Shown here piece by piece: positions 8,803-18,315 of a DNA stretch of 64,000 bases. This DNA is from Homoserinimonas sedimenticola. Lineage in GTDB: Bacteria; Actinomycetota; Actinomycetes; Actinomycetales; Microbacteriaceae. The stretch spans positions 1,512,326 to 1,576,325 of the forward strand of contig NZ_JAPELL010000001.1 in assembly GCF_026094475.1 (NCBI RefSeq), written 5' to 3'. The position numbers and the translations under genes are program-made. The stretch's first letter is position 1. The number at the start of each line of letters is the position of its first letter. A model generated the notes under the pieces. The model made no database searches and was not told where the DNA came from. It worked only from the letters and a program-made list of their open reading frames with translations.

Positions 8803-9747
8803 TCAGCCCGCCGCGGACGACAGCGTGTCGGAAACCTTGGGGCGGCGACGCAGCTTGCCCTGCACCAGAAGGATGCCCGCCAGCACGAGCACGGCGCCGA
8901 GTGGCTCGTTCCAGGTGAGGGTCTCCCCCAGCAGGCTCACCCCCAGGCCGATGCCGACGACGGGCATGAGATAGGTGACGGTCGAGGAGGCCGTGGCGCC
9001 CCACGCCCGCAGCACCCCGATGTTCCAGATGTAGGCGACCCCCGTGCCGAGGCCGCCGAGCAGCAGCAGCGAGCCGACGACCGGCAGGGAGAGCTCGACG
9101 GGCCCCACCGCGACGATCGGGGTGAGCACGAGCATGACGAGGGCCGCCATCCCGATGTTCATGAAGGCCACGCTCGTGCCCGAGAGCGAACGGTGGCTGA
9201 TGAAGGTGCGCGTGTAGCCGATGGCGACACCATAGGAGCAGGCGGCCCCGAGGCAGGCGAGCTGGCCCCACAGGTCACCCGAGAGCGCGCCGACGCTCCA
9301 CGGCGCGATCACGACGACAGCGCCGAGGATGCCCACCACGACGCCCGCGACCTGCTGGCCGCCGAGTCGCTCCACCCGGTAGACGAGCGCCACCATGATG
9401 GCCGTCGCGATCGGCGTGAAGGAGTTGTAGATGGAGGCGAGGCTCGAGGAGACGTGCTGCTCCGCCCACGCGAAGAGGAGGTGCGGGATGGTGCAGTTCG
9501 TCACCCCGACGACGAGGAAGTGCAGCCACACGATCGGCTCGCGCGGGAGCGCGTGGCGCCCGATCGCCACGAAGACGGCGAGAACCAGGGCTCCGAGGAT
9601 CGCCCGCGACCACGCGATCTGCCCGAAGGAGGCGCCCTCGAGGGCGACCTTCATGAAGAGGAAGCTCGAACCCCAGATGAGGGCAGAGCCGGCAAACATG
9701 AGGGCGATCACCCACTGACGTGTGGGGGCTGCCCGGCCCTCAGCCAC
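8803..9747 (-). CDS. EamA/DMT-family membrane transporter
   Basis: 314 residues with about ten hydrophobic helices arranged as two EamA repeats (about 12-145 and 165-300). The first helix SALIWGSSFLFMKVALEG is the typical EamA opening, and the second half has the matching SVTYLMPVVGIGLGVSLLGE-type block near 255-280. Members export amino acids, metabolites or drugs; the substrate cannot be predicted. It starts 27 bp after the chorismate mutase stop, on the same strand, so the two are probably one transcript. Confidence 0.85.
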   Translation of the reverse strand: MAEGRAAPTRQWVIALMFAGSALIWGSSFLFMKVALEGASFGQIAWSRAILGALVLAVFVAIGRHALPREPIVWLHFLVVGVTNCTIPHLLFAWAEQHVSSSLASIYNSFTPIATAIMVALVYRVERLGGQQVAGVVVGILGAVVVIAPWSVGALSGDLWGQLACLGAACSYGVAIGYTRTFISHRSLSGTSVAFMNIGMAALVMLVLTPIVAVGPVELSLPVVGSLLLLGGLGTGVAYIWNIGVLRAWGATASSTVTYLMPVVGIGLGVSLLGETLTWNEPLGAVLVLAGILLVQGKLRRRPKVSDTLSSAAG

Positions 9748-9774
9748 GGGCGTGCGGCCGTGGCATCCGCCCGG

Positions 9775-10074
9775 TCACTCGGAGAGCCCGGTCTCGCGAA
9801 TCCGCTCGTGGTGGTTGATCACCTCGGCGACGACGAAGTTCAAGAACTTCTCGGCGAACTCCGGGTCGAGGTTGGAGTCGATCGCGAGGGCGCGCAGACG
9901 CTCGATCTGCACCTGCTCGCGCGCCGGGTCGGAGGGCGGCAGACCGTGCTCGGCCTTGAGCCTGCCCACCTGCTTCGTGAACTTGAAGCGCTCGGCGAGC
10001 ATGTGGATGAGGGCCGCATCGACGTTGTCGATGCTCTCACGCAGAGAGAGGAGCTCGGGGTGCACGTCGTTCAC
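9775..10074 (-). CDS. Chorismate mutase, AroQ class
   Basis: 99 residues, all-helical AroQ fold converting chorismate to prephenate for Phe/Tyr synthesis. Family residues: the N-terminal LRESIDNVDAALIHMLAERF with the helix-1 Arg, KQVGRLKAEHGLPPSDPAREQ (Lys and Arg of the active site), and a long last helix. The GTG start is preceded by TAGAGT with exactly 6 bases between, so the mRNA is probably leaderless. It lies upstream of the DMT transporter in a likely two-gene unit. Confidence 0.88.
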   Translation of the reverse strand: MNDVHPELLSLRESIDNVDAALIHMLAERFKFTKQVGRLKAEHGLPPSDPAREQVQIERLRALAIDSNLDPEFAEKFLNFVVAEVINHHERIRETGLSE

Positions 10075-10102
10075 GACACAACTCTATCCGGCGCAGCACA
10101 CG

Positions 10103-10140
10103 CAAACGGATGCTCGAGCCCTCGCCCGAGCATCCGTTTG
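10103..10140 (-). terminator. Perfect 14-bp hairpin downstream of ohr
   Basis: Arms CAAACGGATGCTCG (10103-10116) and CGAGCATCCGTTTG (10127-10140) with a 10-base loop. It starts 14 bp after the ohr stop in the direction of transcription. There is no T tract, as is common in actinobacterial terminators. Each arm contains the abundant hexamer GGATGC/GCATCC. Confidence 0.7.
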
Positions 10141-10154
10141 GGTCGCTTGTTGCC

Positions 10155-10577
10155 TCAGTCGACGAGGGTGAGCTTCACGTCGACGTTGCCGCGGGTCGCG
10201 TTCGAGTAGGGGCAGATCTTGTGGGCCTTCTCGGCGAGCTCCTGACGCCGGCTCTCCTCCGTGTGCGGGGCGTGGATGTCGAGCTCGACCGCAATCGCGA
10301 AACCCTCACCCTTGTCGTTCTTGCCGATGCCGACACTCGCCGAGACGGAGGCATCCTTCGTATCGAGGCCGAGCTCCTTGCCCGCCGCGTGCAAGGCGCC
10401 GAGGTAGCAGGCGGAGTACGCCGCGGCGAAGAGCTGCTCAGGATTCACTCCCTCGCCCGAGCCACCCAGCTCCTTGGGCGGGCGGGTCTCGAAGTCGATG
10501 CGGTCGTCATCCGAACGCACGTGACCGTCACGGCCACCACCGGATGCGTGGGCTATTGCGGTGTATGAAATGTCCAT
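10155..10577 (-). CDS. ohr: Organic hydroperoxide resistance protein, Ohr/OsmC family
   Basis: 140 residues. Thiol peroxidase that reduces organic hydroperoxides using two cysteines: Cys in AAYSACYLGAL (near 60) and Cys in HKICPYSNATRGN (near 125), the latter in the Ohr-specific CPYSNATRGN motif. The N-terminal TAIAHASGGGRDGHVRSDD also fits Ohr rather than OsmC. The ATG at 10577 gives the family N-terminus. No OhrR regulator is adjacent. The gene is followed by a strong hairpin. Confidence 0.92.
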   Translation of the reverse strand: MDISYTAIAHASGGGRDGHVRSDDDRIDFETRPPKELGGSGEGVNPEQLFAAAYSACYLGALHAAGKELGLDTKDASVSASVGIGKNDKGEGFAIAVELDIHAPHTEESRRQELAEKAHKICPYSNATRGNVDVKLTLVD

Positions 10578-10626
10578 GCCCACAGCAAAGCGTGACGGGC
10601 TGGCAATGAGCCGAACGGCACGCCGA

Positions 10627-11268
10627 TCAGGCCGCACTGCGGAACAGCACGGGCCGGCCTTCGCGCTGTGCGAGACGCCCCTCAAGCCGTTCCCGCACGG
10701 TCGGCCACTCCTCCACGAGAATCGAATAGATGGCGGTGTCGCGCCAGGAGCCGTCCGCCCGACGTCGCTCGTGCCGCAACACACCCTCGGGAACGGCGCC
10801 GAGACGCTCGATCGCAGCCCTGGAACGCGAGTTCGCGGCATCCGCCTGCAACTTCACCCGGCTGAAGCCATGCTCGAATGCGAGACCCAACAGCAGGAGC
10901 TTCGCCTCGGCGTTGACGGCGGTGCCCCACACGCGCGGGTCGTAGGCCGTCCAACCGATGTGGGCTCCTTCGTTGGCGAGGTCGAGGTCGGCGAGTGAGG
11001 AGGTGCCGACCAGTTCGCCGTCGTGGGGGCCGCCGCGGAGCCGCACGGCGAAAGAGAGGCCCGTTGACCACGGCAGGTAACCGCGCAGCCAGGCGGCGAA
11101 GTCGTCGCGGCCGGCGCGGAGTCCCGCTGCCCCGCCGCCGTACCCGCCGGCGAACACCGCGGGATGCCCGATGGCGTCGAACAGGGCGGCGAAGTCCGCC
11201 TCGCCCACGGGAGTCAGGGTGATGTAGCGGCCCGCGAGAGGCGCGGCGGGCGGTCGAGTGGCGGGCAC
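10627..11268 (-). CDS. RimJ/RimL-type GNAT acetyltransferase
   Basis: 213 residues from the GTG at 11268 (VPATRPPAAPLAGRYITLTPV). GNAT acetyltransferase of the RimJ/RimL class (ribosomal-protein or small-amine N-acetylation): AYDPRVWGTAVNAEAKLLLL is motif A and FSRVKLQADAANSRSRAAIERLGAVPEGVLR is the characteristic RimL C-terminal block, ending DTAIYSILVEEWP. CAGACT 7 bases before the start resembles the leaderless -10 pattern. Divergent from the MDMPI-like gene, with 38 bp between starts. Confidence 0.87.
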   Translation of the reverse strand: MPATRPPAAPLAGRYITLTPVGEADFAALFDAIGHPAVFAGGYGGGAAGLRAGRDDFAAWLRGYLPWSTGLSFAVRLRGGPHDGELVGTSSLADLDLANEGAHIGWTAYDPRVWGTAVNAEAKLLLLGLAFEHGFSRVKLQADAANSRSRAAIERLGAVPEGVLRHERRRADGSWRDTAIYSILVEEWPTVRERLEGRLAQREGRPVLFRSAA

Positions 11269-11306
11269 GAAATGCAGTCTGCCACGCGAAGTGCAACTAT
11301 GGACGC

Positions 11307-11915
11307 GTGAGCAACACGACACTCTTCCTTGACGCGGCCGAATCCTTCGTGCGCCTCCTCGCGCGGGTGCGCGACGAGCAGTGGGAACAGCCCGGCCTCG
11401 GAGTGTGGACCGTGCGGAGCCTCGCCGGCCACACGGCGCGCGCGATCCTCACCGTCGAAAGCTACCTGGGGCAGGACGAACCGGGCAGCATCACGATCCC
11501 CTCCGCAGAGGCGTACTACAACGACGTGCTCGAACAGTTCACCGACCACGCCTCGATCGAGGCACGCGGGGTCGAGGCGGGCGTCTGGTTGGGCGACAAC
11601 CCCGTTGCTCAGGTGTCCGATGCGCTCGAACGCACCAAAGCACTCATCGCAGCGCAGCCCGCCGACCGCGTCGTCTCGATCGGCGGCATGGGCATCCTGC
11701 TCGACCAGTACCTGCGCACGCGGGTCGTCGAACTCATCGTGCACTCGATCGACCTTGCACGCGCCATCGGCGCCGACTACACGCCGCCCGTAGAGGGCGT
11801 AGCGACCGCCGTGAGCCTCCTCGCCGGCACCGCCGCCCACAAGGGGCAGGGCGTCTCCCTGCTGATGGCGCTCACGGGCCGGGCGCAGCTGCCGCCCGGA
11901 TTCACGACGGTCTGA
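11307..11915 (+). CDS. Maleylpyruvate isomerase N-terminal (MDMPI/DinB-like) family protein
   Basis: 202 residues. A DinB-like four-helix fold; members use mycothiol-dependent chemistry or have lost it. The metal-binding histidines of the family are visible in SLAGHTARAI (near 46) and ELIVHSIDLARAIG (near 146). The usual start region FLDAAESFVRLLARVRDEQWEQPGLGVWTVRSLAGH matches MDMPI_N. Substrate unknown. The GTG is preceded by CAACTATGGACGC, almost the same as the sequence before the alcohol dehydrogenase at 45083. Confidence 0.82.
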   Translation: MSNTTLFLDAAESFVRLLARVRDEQWEQPGLGVWTVRSLAGHTARAILTVESYLGQDEPGSITIPSAEAYYNDVLEQFTDHASIEARGVEAGVWLGDNPVAQVSDALERTKALIAAQPADRVVSIGGMGILLDQYLRTRVVELIVHSIDLARAIGADYTPPVEGVATAVSLLAGTAAHKGQGVSLLMALTGRAQLPPGFTTV

Positions 11916-11927
11916 GCGACCCGGAGG

Positions 11928-13214
11928 TCAGTCGATGAGGTCGTGGCGCACGACGATCGCGTCGCGGCCCGGGCCGACGCCGATCGCCGAGATGCGGGAG
12001 CCGCTCATCCGCTCGAGGGCGATCACGTAGTCCTGCGCGTTCTTCGGCAGGTCCTCGAAGCTGCGCGCACCCGTGATGTCCTCCGACCAGCCGGGGAACT
12101 CCTCGTAGATGGGCTTCGCGTGGTGGAAGTCGGACTGCGAGACGGGCATCTCATCGACGCGCTCGCCGTCGACCTCGTAGGCGACGCAGACGGGGATGGT
12201 CTCGAGCCCCGTGAGCACGTCGAGCTTGGTGAGCACGAAGTCGGTCACGCCGTTGATGCGTGCCGAGTAGCGGGCGATGGGGGCGTCGTACCAGCCGCAG
12301 CGGCGCGGGCGGCCTGTTGTGGTGCCGAACTCGCCACCGTGCTCGCGCAGGAAGTCGCCCGACTCATCGAAGAGCTCGGTCGGGAAGGGGCCCGCGCCGA
12401 CGCGTGTCGTGTAGGCCTTGACGACGCCGATGACCCGCTCGAAACGGTTGGGGGCGACGCCGGAGCCCGTCGCGGCCCCGCCCGAGGTGGCACTCGAGGA
12501 GGTGACGAAGGGGTAGGTGCCGTGGTCGACATCCAGCATCGTGGCCTGGCCAGCCTCGAAGAGCACTGTCTTGCCCTCGTCAAGGGCGCGGTGCAGCACG
12601 AGCGCCGTGTCGTCGACCATGGGGCGCAGGCGCTCGACGTACTGCAGCAGGTCGTCCATGATCTCGTCGACCGTGATGGCGCGACGGTTGTAGATCTTGA
12701 CCAGCAGGTGGTTCTTCTGGTGGAGGGCGCCCTCGATCTTCTGACGGAGGATGTTCTCGTCGAAGAGGTCTTGGATGCGGATGCCGACCCGGTTGATCTT
12801 GTCGGCGTAGGTCGGGCCGATGCCGCGCCCCGTCGTGCCGATCTGGCGCTTGCCGAGGAAGCGCTCCGTGACCTTGTCGAGGGTGCGGTGGTAGTGCGTG
12901 ATGACGTGGGCGTTGGCGCTCACACGGAGGCGCGAGACATCCACCCCACGCGCCGCGAGCGCGTCGAGTTCCTCGAAGAGCACCGCGATGTCGACAACAA
13001 CACCGTTGGCGATGATGGGCACGACGCCGGGCGAGAGGATGCCCGAGGGCAGTAGGTGCAGCGCATACTTCTCGTCGCCGACCACAACCGTGTGGCCGGC
13101 GTTGTTGCCGCCGTTGAACTTGACGACATAGTCGACGCGGTCCCCGAGGAGGTCAGTGGCCTTGCCTTTTCCCTCGTCGCCCCATTGGGCGCCGACGAGA
13201 ACGATTGCGGGCAT
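11928..13214 (-). CDS. purA: Adenylosuccinate synthetase
   Basis: 428 residues, standard length. GTP-dependent first step from IMP to AMP. The N-terminal P-loop is [16 protein letters not shown] with the catalytic Asp13 and Lys; NNAGHTVV with the catalytic His follows near 38-45. Switch and GTP-binding parts include [17 protein letters not shown] and, at the C-terminus, the TKLDVL guanine-specificity motif (about 330). A GGAGG site 7 bases before the ATG supports the start. The other purine genes in the window are on the opposite strand. Confidence 0.97.
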   Translation of the reverse strand: MPAIVLVGAQWGDEGKGKATDLLGDRVDYVVKFNGGNNAGHTVVVGDEKYALHLLPSGILSPGVVPIIANGVVVDIAVLFEELDALAARGVDVSRLRVSANAHVITHYHRTLDKVTERFLGKRQIGTTGRGIGPTYADKINRVGIRIQDLFDENILRQKIEGALHQKNHLLVKIYNRRAITVDEIMDDLLQYVERLRPMVDDTALVLHRALDEGKTVLFEAGQATMLDVDHGTYPFVTSSSATSGGAATGSGVAPNRFERVIGVVKAYTTRVGAGPFPTELFDESGDFLREHGGEFGTTTGRPRRCGWYDAPIARYSARINGVTDFVLTKLDVLTGLETIPVCVAYEVDGERVDEMPVSQSDFHHAKPIYEEFPGWSEDITGARSFEDLPKNAQDYVIALERMSGSRISAIGVGPGRDAIVVRHDLID

Positions 13215-13245
13215 GCTGAAACCTCCGGTTGTGGGGTGAACCTCG

Positions 13246-13251
13246 ATTCTA
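13246..13251 (-). promoter_or_regulatory. Putative -10 box of purA
   Basis: Read on the minus strand it is TAGAAT. Transcription from about 7 bases downstream would give a leader of roughly 25 bases containing the GGAGG ribosome site. This is one of the few genes here whose promoter is not set against the start codon. Confidence 0.5.
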
Positions 13252-13397
13252 CCGGTTCGTCACCTCGCGCCGCCCATTCCGTGCCGAGAGCAGCAGCGGG
13301 GAGAAGGGCCGCCGAACCGCCGGTCCCGGCGCTTCCACTCATCCTTCGACCGATATACCCCGCGTTGTGGGTGTGTCCGAGTGTGCTCCCGATTGTC

Positions 13398-13457
13398 TAG
13401 CGTTGCAGCCGAAGGTCTCTTTGAATGGTCTTCCAGTCGGTGACGGGGGTCGTCACC
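13398..13457 (+). promoter_or_regulatory. Promoter and dyad upstream of the surface protein
   Basis: TAGCGT (13398-13403) is a likely -10 box. Downstream, in the presumed 5' untranslated region, GGTGACG (13439-13445) and CGTCACC (13451-13457) form a 7-bp inverted repeat with a 5-base gap, suitable as an operator or a leader hairpin. An ATG at 13425 lies between them and opens the same reading frame. Confidence 0.4.
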
Positions 13458-13481
13458 CACTTCTTACCCGAACGGTTCCAC

Positions 13482-16400
13482 ATGCTTCGTCGCTCCTTGG
13501 TTGCCCGCGCCATTGCCACACTCGTCATCCTCTTCGCAGGGGTAGCTTTCGGAGGCGTCGCCGCATCCGATCCCGCTCAGGCGGCGATCACCTCGCCTTT
13601 CGTGAAGGTCTTCTCAACGAACAAGAACGGCGACATCGTCATCGCCGCCAACACGCTGATGACGTGCGCGGCGTCGACCGCCTGCACGACCGTTCAGAAC
13701 AGCACGACCAGCATCAACTCCCCCGTGGGTGCGGACCAGAACAACAATCAGACGGCAACCTTCGTCAACGCCTACCCCGGCACGGGAATCTTCAACTCCT
13801 CCGGTGCCGAGCTGGACGTGCCCATTGACGGATCTGTGCTCTACGCCGCCCTCGTGTGGGGTGGACGCACTCCTGCGACAGGCGGGACGGGTAACGCCCA
13901 GGCAGCCCTCCGCGGGAACGTCAAGTTCACGACGCCGGATGGCGTGACGAGAGATCTTGTCGGCGAGGTCGACGCGAACCCCGGCTCAGGAACCGACTCG
14001 GTCGGCTACCAGGGTTTCATCGATGTGACCGACATCGTGAGCGAGACCGGCTCCGGCGAGTACGTTGTCTCCAACGTGCAGTCCATCAGCGGCGCCAGTG
14101 ACAACTATGCAGGTTGGGCCCTAGTCGTGGCGGTGGCAGACCCCAACGCCCCCATGCGTAACCTGACGGTGTTCCAGGGCTTCGGCGTCATTCAGAACAA
14201 CTCGGCGGATCGCAGCGCGACGTTCACCATCGACGGCTTCCTCACGCCTCCCACCGGCCCCGTGAAGACCACCGTCGGCGCCGTCGTCTATGAGGGCGAC
14301 CGCGGCCTCACCGGTGACTCACTGTCTGTGGGCTCAGTAGCCCTCACGGACACCCTGAACCCGTCTACCGACGTGTTCAACTCGACAATCAGCAATCGTG
14401 GTGCCATGTCGACAGGGCGTACCCCGTCGTACAACAATCAGCTCGGTTTCGATGCAGACCTCATCCAGGCTCCCGACAACACGGTGCCCAACGGCGCGAC
14501 GAGCGCCAACATCACGGTGACGACGGCCTCGGAGACCTACTACCCGGGCATCATCACCTTCGCGACCGACCTCTACGACCCGAAGCTCACGGGCGCGAAG
14601 ACGGCGACGCAGGTGACCGACGTGGGTGGCGACGGCAACCTCTCAATCGGCGACACGCTCCGCTTCGCCGTGGAGGTCAAGAACGAGGGGCTGGACACGG
14701 CCACCCAGTCCACCTTCTTCGACGCCATCCCGACGGGTACCGACTACGTGCCCGGCTCCATCACGGTCAACGGCGCACCCCTCACCGACGCCGCGGGTGA
14801 CGACACTGCGACGTACTCCGTCGGCCCCAACGGCGGCAGCATCGCCGTGAATCTCGGAACGGGCGCGACGGCATCGTCCGGTGGCGACATTCCTCTCTAC
14901 GACATGGACGTGCCGACGGCCAACGTCGCCACGGTCACCTTCGACGTCGTCGTCAACTCGACCGCCGTGCCGTACCAGGAGATCGTGAACGCGGCCAGCC
15001 TCCGCTACCGCGGCAAGACCACGCAGGCCGCAAGCGCCTCTGTGAGCAACATGACCGCCGACGTCATCCCCGGCTCTCAGACGGGACTTTCGCCCGAGGC
15101 GCCGAGCCGCGTGGTGGCGATGACCCCGAGCGACGCCGAGCCCAGCATCACGGTCGACCTGTTGGCGACCGCGAGCGACCCCGACAGCGAGCCAATGTCG
15201 ATCGTCGACATCACTGATCCCGCAGGCGGCACTGCCGTGCTCAACTCCGACGGCACTGTGACATACACGCCCGAGGGCGACTTTGCAGGTCGCGACGTCA
15301 TCAGCTACACGGTGGAGGACTCGTCCGGCAACCGCACGAGCAATCTCCTGCGATTCGACGTCAACAACCTCCCTCCGGTCGCTGCCGCCGACGCACAGGA
15401 TGTGAGTCACTCAGCGATCTCAACCGTCACTCTGCTGTCGAATGACACCGATGAGAACGACGATGACCTCCACGTGCGCAGCATCACTGCGAGCGGTGTG
15501 ACCGTCACGGATTCGGGCTCTGTCACTACCGCCCGGGGCGGCACAGCCACCCTCGCGGGCGGCACGGTGACCTACACGCCTCCGTCGGGGGGCCTCACCC
15601 TCGGAGCGACGGATACGTTCACCTACGTGGCGCAAGACACCCGCGGCGGAGTCAGCAACTCCGCGACTGCAACACTCACGAGTGTCAATGCAGCGCCGGT
15701 GGCCAGCGCCGACACGCACCCCGTGGTCGCGGCAACACCGACGGTCATGGACCCCCGTGACAATGACAGCGATGCCGACGGCGACCCCCTCACGATCTCG
15801 GCCTTCACGCAGCCTGCGAACGGCGTCGTCACGCAACTCGGTGACGGCACGCTGCGATACACGCCCAACGACGAGTTCGTCGGGACTGACACCTACAACT
15901 ACACGGTGAGCGACGGCATCACGACGCACCAGTCGACCGTCACGCTTGAGGTGGCGAAGATCGGCACCAGCGTGGGCATCACCGTTGATCCGGCGAGCAC
16001 CGAGTACGGAACTCCGGCGACCCTGACGGCGAGCGGCATCCCGACGGGCGCCGGCGGAACGATCGAGTTCCGCGACGCCGACGGAGCCGTGCTCTGCACA
16101 GCGACCCCCTCCGCGCCCGCGTGCGACACCTCCGGCACCCTCGCTGTCGGTTCCTACAACATCACGGCGGTCTACTCCGGTGACGCGAGCCACGATTCGA
16201 GCACGAGCCCGAGCGAGACGCTGAGCGTCACCAAACAGATCACCACGGTCACGACATCCGTCAGCGACGCTGGCTCGGTGCCGTTCGGTGCTCCAGCGAC
16301 CCTTACGGCATCCGGCCTCCCCACCACGGCCACGGGGACCGTGGAGTTCCGTGATCAGGATGGCGCTCTGCTCTGCGCGACGACGCTTCCGGCGCTCAGC

Positions 16401-17453
16401 TGCCAGACGTCAGCCACACTTCCTGCCGGTGACTACGAGATCGTGGGCACCTACTCGGGTGATGACAACCATGAGGGCAGCAGCTCTGCCGCCGCCGACC
16501 TGACCGTGACTCCCGCGGTCGGCACCATGAGCGTGACCACCGGGGGCTCCAGCGTCTACGGCTCTCCAGCCTCACTGACGGTCCACGGCCTGCCGTCGAC
16601 CGCGACGGGCGACGTGGAGTTCCGTTCGGCCGACGGAACGGTTCTCTGCACCACGACCCTCCCCTCCGTCAGCTGCATGGCATCTGCCTGGCTGGCGGCC
16701 GGAGACTACGAGATCACCGCCGTCTACGAGGGCGACGCCAACCACGCTGCCGTCAGCTCGATCGCCGCACCCCTGACGGTCGTGCCGCAGCCGACGGGCG
16801 TCATCGCTACGGCGCCGGACGGGACGACCGGCACCTACGGCACGTCGATCCGCCTGGCACCCACCGGGCTGCCGGCCGGTGCGACCGGCACGGTGGAATT
16901 CCGCCTCTCCGACGGCACTGTTCTGTGCACCGTCACGCTGCCCGGCGAAGACTGTGCGCTTCCCACCGACCTCCCGGTTGGCACCTCGAGCATCGTCGCG
17001 GTGTACTCGGGTGACAGCAACTACCAGTCTTCGACCTCGGCGCCGATGACCGTCGAGGTGGCAGCGCGCCCCGTCACGGTTGTCGCCCAGAAGCCGGTGA
17101 AGGCGACGGCAGGCAAGGTCATCACCCTCACCGCGACCGGCATCCCGAGCGGCGCGACCGGAACGATCGCCTTCGTGACCGAGTCGGGCACGGTGCTCTG
17201 CACCGCGGTGCTGCCGTCCCTGTCGTGCGATGTCGAAGCGCTGGCGGCCGGAAACTATGTGATCACCCCGCGATACTCGGGCGACGCCAACAATCTGGCG
17301 TCTGAGGGTGACCCCATCGAGCTGGTGGTGAGCGCCCCGAACTCAGGCCTCCCCTTCATGGGAACTGAGGCGGCTGGCGCGGCAGCGCTCGCGGTCCTGC
17401 TGCTGGGCATCGGAAGCGCTCTCCTCGTCGTGAGGCGACGCCGCCTCAGTTGA
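13482..17453 (+). CDS. Large cell-surface protein with DUF11 and repeated Ig-like domains
   Basis: 1323 residues. A signal peptide (RRSLVARAIATLVILFAGVA, cut probably after AQA) is followed by an N-terminal beta domain, a DUF11-like adhesin domain (about 370-520), two or three cadherin/Big_9-like domains ending in the usual D-x-D-x-D turns (about 545-840), and five Ig-like repeats of about 90 residues (about 850-1290). Each repeat has a VLCT-type Cys and a second Cys about 10 residues on, so a disulfide per domain. The C-terminus is GLPFMG, a hydrophobic helix and RRRR, like a sortase substrate but with LPFMG in place of LPxTG. The ATG at 13482 was chosen because the signal peptide then starts correctly; 13425 would add 19 residues. 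Confidence 0.88.
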   Translation: MLRRSLVARAIATLVILFAGVAFGGVAASDPAQAAITSPFVKVFSTNKNGDIVIAANTLMTCAASTACTTVQNSTTSINSPVGADQNNNQTATFVNAYPGTGIFNSSGAELDVPIDGSVLYAALVWGGRTPATGGTGNAQAALRGNVKFTTPDGVTRDLVGEVDANPGSGTDSVGYQGFIDVTDIVSETGSGEYVVSNVQSISGASDNYAGWALVVAVADPNAPMRNLTVFQGFGVIQNNSADRSATFTIDGFLTPPTGPVKTTVGAVVYEGDRGLTGDSLSVGSVALTDTLNPSTDVFNSTISNRGAMSTGRTPSYNNQLGFDADLIQAPDNTVPNGATSANITVTTASETYYPGIITFATDLYDPKLTGAKTATQVTDVGGDGNLSIGDTLRFAVEVKNEGLDTATQSTFFDAIPTGTDYVPGSITVNGAPLTDAAGDDTATYSVGPNGGSIAVNLGTGATASSGGDIPLYDMDVPTANVATVTFDVVVNSTAVPYQEIVNAASLRYRGKTTQAASASVSNMTADVIPGSQTGLSPEAPSRVVAMTPSDAEPSITVDLLATASDPDSEPMSIVDITDPAGGTAVLNSDGTVTYTPEGDFAGRDVISYTVEDSSGNRTSNLLRFDVNNLPPVAAADAQDVSHSAISTVTLLSNDTDENDDDLHVRSITASGVTVTDSGSVTTARGGTATLAGGTVTYTPPSGGLTLGATDTFTYVAQDTRGGVSNSATATLTSVNAAPVASADTHPVVAATPTVMDPRDNDSDADGDPLTISAFTQPANGVVTQLGDGTLRYTPNDEFVGTDTYNYTVSDGITTHQSTVTLEVAKIGTSVGITVDPASTEYGTPATLTASGIPTGAGGTIEFRDADGAVLCTATPSAPACDTSGTLAVGSYNITAVYSGDASHDSSTSPSETLSVTKQITTVTTSVSDAGSVPFGAPATLTASGLPTTATGTVEFRDQDGALLCATTLPALSCQTSATLPAGDYEIVGTYSGDDNHEGSSSAAADLTVTPAVGTMSVTTGGSSVYGSPASLTVHGLPSTATGDVEFRSADGTVLCTTTLPSVSCMASAWLAAGDYEITAVYEGDANHAAVSSIAAPLTVVPQPTGVIATAPDGTTGTYGTSIRLAPTGLPAGATGTVEFRLSDGTVLCTVTLPGEDCALPTDLPVGTSSIVAVYSGDSNYQSSTSAPMTVEVAARPVTVVAQKPVKATAGKVITLTATGIPSGATGTIAFVTESGTVLCTAVLPSLSCDVEALAAGNYVITPRYSGDANNLASEGDPIELVVSAPNSGLPFMGTEAAGAAALAVLLLGIGSALLVVRRRRLS

Positions 17454-17459
17454 GCCGCG

Positions 17460-17510
17460 CGGAGGTGTCACAGAGCGCTGACCCCAGCGTTACGCCCTGT
17501 GACACCTCCG
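17460..17510 (+). terminator. 14-bp perfect stem after the surface-protein gene
   Basis: Arms CGGAGGTGTCACAG (17460-17473) and CTGTGACACCTCCG (17497-17510) enclose a 23-base loop that contains a second small hairpin (CGCTG/CAGCG). It begins 7 bp after the stop and is followed by TTTG. A terminator is the simplest reading; the core TGTCACAG/CTGTGACA would also suit a regulator site for the gene starting at 17548. Confidence 0.65.
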
Positions 17511-17547
17511 TTTGAGCACGGGATGCCCGCTGCCTACCGTTGTAGTC

Positions 17548-18306
17548 ATGTGCCGCCTCCTAGGACTCGTGTCTCGCGACGAGACGACGATTCCGGGTGC
17601 CCTCGGCGGCGACTTCGACTCCTTCACGGCACTCTCGGCGGGCCTGCACGGCGACGGCTGGGGGGTGGCCGGGGAGTTGCGGGGGCTCCGCACCCTCACG
17701 CGAGCCGCGGATGCCGCGCACGCAAGTGTTGACTATCGGAAGGCAGCATCCGCCCCCGTCACCAGCGGCATCGTGCACCTGCGCGCCGCGACGCTCGACC
17801 TTGCCGTGGCGGAACGGAACACGCACCCCTTCGTGCACGGCGAGCTCTCCTTTGCGCACAACGGCTCCATCCGCGAGATCGCTACGATCGAGCCGCTCAT
17901 CGACGCAGACCTGCGCGGAAGCATCCGCGGCGACACCGACAGCGAGCGGTACATGCTCGCCCTCGTCTCAGAGCTGCGCCGTTCCTCCCCCGTCGAGGCC
18001 GCGCGCACGGTCGCCGCCCGCCTCGGGGAGGTCGCCGTCGAGGCGAGCATCAACGCCCTGCTGCTCACCCCCGACGAACTGATCGTCGTCGCCGACGAGC
18101 ACGCAAAGGCGCCTAACTTCCTCGGATCCGACTACTACGCCCTCTCCTACCTCGAGCGCGACGGGCTCTTCGCGGTCGCGTCGAGCGGCTGGGAGCGCGA
18201 AGGGTGGACTCCCGTGCCGGAGCGCAGCGTGCTCACGGTCGACCGGCGCACCCTCGAGCTGCGCATCCACGACCTCGACACGGCACGACTCGCCATCGCC
18301 GCGTAA
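17548..18306 (+). CDS. Class II glutamine amidotransferase (YafJ/EgtC-like)
   Basis: 252 residues. The N-terminal nucleophile hydrolase fold requires Cys at position 2; the ATG at 17548 gives MCRLLGLVSRDE, which fixes the start. Other family features are HGDGWGVAG (about 34-42), SGIVHLRAAT (about 74-83), HPFVHGELSFAHNGSI (about 93-108) and GDTDSERYM. EgtC hydrolyses a gamma-glutamyl intermediate of ergothioneine synthesis, but no egt genes are adjacent, so the substrate is open. TACCGT 7 bases before the start suggests a leaderless transcript. Confidence 0.88.
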   Translation: MCRLLGLVSRDETTIPGALGGDFDSFTALSAGLHGDGWGVAGELRGLRTLTRAADAAHASVDYRKAASAPVTSGIVHLRAATLDLAVAERNTHPFVHGELSFAHNGSIREIATIEPLIDADLRGSIRGDTDSERYMLALVSELRRSSPVEAARTVAARLGEVAVEASINALLLTPDELIVVADEHAKAPNFLGSDYYALSYLERDGLFAVASSGWEREGWTPVPERSVLTVDRRTLELRIHDLDTARLAIAA

Positions 18307-18315
18307 CCCCTCCGT

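Noticed and set aside
13425-13481. N-terminal extension of the surface protein
   Set aside because: It would put 19 polar and mixed residues before the signal peptide and contains an inverted repeat; kept as alternative only.
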